The notes under the pieces were generated by a model. That model saw only the letters and a list, made by a program, of their open reading frames with translations. It was not told where the DNA came from and did not search any database. Below are positions 18,709-20,228 of a stretch of DNA of 20,228 nt, piece by piece. A program made the translations under genes and the position numbers. The DNA comes from Gnetum montanum (Eukaryota; Streptophyta; Gnetopsida; Gnetales; Gnetaceae): assembly GCA_015680685.1 (NCBI GenBank), contig MNCI01038103.1, forward strand, positions 1-20,228. The letters are read 5' to 3'. Positions within the stretch are counted from its first letter, which is position 1; each line of letters begins with the position of its first letter.

Positions 18709-18786
18709 GGTGTTTCATTGGCCCCTCTTTGTTGACGTTTGAAGGAATTCACCCGAGAGGTGTCGACAAAGAAGTGCAAAAACACC
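18709..18786. repeat. Imperfect 78-bp hairpin
   Basis: Outer stem GGTGTTT (18709-18715) pairs perfectly with AAACACC (18780-18786). Inner stem CTTTGTTGAC (18727-18736) pairs with GTCGACAAAG (18762-18771) with one G:T. The arms are separated by an internal loop and a 25-nt terminal loop. It has no coding content. Confidence 0.55.
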
Positions 18787-18789
18787 ATG

Positions 18790-19899
18790 AACGACCAAGT
18801 ACCAAACATTAACCATCAACCCTTGGCTGGATGTCATCACACTATTTTCAATAGTACATGGGATTGAGGGGATGTGGTTCAAGATGCAAGGAAATCAGTT
18901 ACAACTGGGGAAGCTAGAAGGTTAAGGGCTATGATTACTGTTAGGATTTGTGGGAGAGGAGTGCTCTCTTGTGCATGAGCTGTATTTTGATCCTTGTCCA
19001 TAGCTAGTGTTCAGCAGACTCAGAGCCAAGACATAGGAAGTGTATTCTTTGGAGAAACGGGACTCTTATAGAGTATTTGTGGGGCCCGTTATAAACAGCC
19101 AAAGCCACGTGGTGATGTGCAACATGGTCTCTTTGAGACACAAGTGTAACTATTTTTCAAGACAATTGCCTTCTCGCCTGGGGCTTGTATGAGAATGGCC
19201 AATAGTCTTTTGTTTATGATGTCAACGGGGTCTTGAAGACCTTTTCCGTGCATTTTTCTCTTTGACCATTTTTTTGTTTTCTTCTTTTCTTGTTTTTTCT
19301 CTTTTTTTCTCTTTTGTTGTATTTTTTTCTTTTCTTGGTCTTTTTGAAAGATCTTGCTTTTTGTGCCATGATCATGTTTGAGCACTTGCATTTTGCATCA
19401 TGTACTATGTATTGTGTTTTGCATCACAACTGCTTAGAGAGCTACAGTGTGCAACAGTGTACCAAGAGTTTTGAGATGAGTGGAATGTATCAAGGGGGAT
19501 GTAATCGAATAGGGTAAGGGAGCATGATGGGGAATAGGAAATGTATTAGGAGTCAGGAATGTACTTATAAACAGATTGATTAACCCAATCGCGTGCATAA
19601 GGAAAAATGTGATACCTTGTCATCATGATGAAGTGCATCTATGCACGAACATCTCAGGAGTGTCATCCTGCAAACACAACTCCAAGAAGACAAGAAAACC
19701 ACAAATGAAATAGTCAGCTAAACACTTTAAACAAGGAAATGGAGTCACCACGTGCAGCTTTCAAAGCAAATAGAATCATGAACAACATCAGTTTCATTAG
19801 GCCCCATGGGATGAATCATGCAGCAAGTCTTTTTGGAACATGAACAGCCAACTGCAACAACAGATCTTTTCAAATTTTGCCTGGTCATCGATGATGTCA
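18790..19899. other. Gene-free stretch with pyrimidine-rich low complexity
   Basis: No supported gene. 19255-19350 is a nearly pure T/C-rich tract (TTTTCTTCTTTTCTTG type) whose complement gives a Lys/Glu-rich minus frame (19391-19089) that I attribute to composition. CCACGTGG at about 19107 and CACGTG at about 19750 match the G-box core, but without a gene nearby. Confidence 0.5.
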
Positions 19900-20228
19900 C
19901 TAGTTTATAGTCTTAACGGACTGTCGTGGGTTATTTTCATGTCATAACCCCTTGGACGATGCTAGTTTAGTGTCGTAGCAGACAGTGCATTGCTAGTTTA
20001 TAGTCATAGCAGACTATGAAGAGGCAAACTAGTTTATAGTCTTAGTGGACTTTGGATGCTAGTTTCATGTCATGGTGGAAAGATGTAGCAGTTTAGTGTC
20101 ATACCGGATAGAACTCTGTGGTATCAATTTTAAGTCATGATCCAGAACTGTTCTGTGGTATTAGTTTTAAGTCATGATCTAGGACTGTTCTGTGGTATCA
20201 GTTTTAAGTCATGATCCAGGACTATTCT
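19900..20228 (+). repeat. Tandem repeat array running off the window end
   Basis: About ten units with a shared core CTAGTTTATAGTCATAGCGGAC (approximate; units vary). The first units are 30-36 bp and diverged. The last three full-length units are 37 bp, contain GTTTTAAGTCATGATC and TCTGTGGTAT, and differ from one another at only two to four positions. The array continues past 20228, so its full length is unknown. It could be a minisatellite or a tandem block inside an LTR. Confidence 0.85.

Noticed and set aside
19089-19391. Lys/Glu-rich 100-codon minus frame
   Set aside because: Explained by the T/C-rich tract on the plus strand; no domain outside the low-complexity part.
19100-19760. G-box sites (CACGTG cores) as regulatory elements
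   Set aside because: No gene or transcription start is recognisable near them; hexamers are expected by chance.
1-20228. CRISPR arrays, bacterial operons, phage or plasmid functions
   Set aside because: No prokaryotic gene structure at all; everything recognisable is of plant nuclear or plant transposon type.

Overview
The window looks like intergenic, repeat-dominated DNA from a large plant nuclear genome. The AT-rich base composition, heavily decayed Ty3/gypsy-type gag copies, long LTRs, a LINE ORF1 relic with a DUF4283-like domain and fragments of plant genes (ACC oxidase, the plant Hsp70-8 branch of HSP70) all point that way. A gymnosperm/conifer is my best guess, but that is inference. 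I see no intact protein-coding gene. Three single Ns (275, 13983, 14823) show that this is a scaffold of joined contigs.

Layout. 1-5195 (+): a gag-bearing LTR retrotransposon, cut by the window start. It has decayed gag, a second coding-like stretch, about 2 kb with no recognisable pol, then a purine run and a TG-starting LTR with a TATA box. 5200-8110: AT-rich sequence with one faint minus-strand coding remnant. 8110-11255 (-): a second, inverted copy of the same family (LTR, leader, gag), cut off after gag. 11256-13480 (-): a LINE ORF1 relic, followed by a probable tRNA-derived SINE (13500-13629) between near-identical flanks.

13984-15425: a 601/602-identical inverted repeat whose two arms each start at the first base after an N. 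The geometry is that of two overlapping contigs, one placed backwards. Each arm carries eleven 33-bp units coding an 11-residue repeat (core S-S-S-R-K-H), then a short unique C-terminus and a stop. 15440-16060 (-): a zinc-knuckle gag-like remnant of another element.

16083-16913: a less AT-rich LTR-like segment with a minus-strand TATA box and a duplicated TTGACC-containing element. 17010-18344 (-): two unrelated host-gene relics side by side on one strand, the C-terminal part of an Hsp70-8-like HSP70 and the N-terminal part of an ACC-oxidase-like 2-oxoglutarate/Fe(II) dioxygenase. No intron is apparent in either. 18345-19899 holds a small hairpin and pyrimidine-rich low-complexity DNA. 19900 to the end is a tandem array that grades from diverged 30-36 bp units to near-identical 37-bp units.

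Nothing here forms a working operon or pathway. The interest lies in transposon structure, captured gene fragments, an unrecognised 11-residue repeat protein, and an assembly error that imitates a palindrome.
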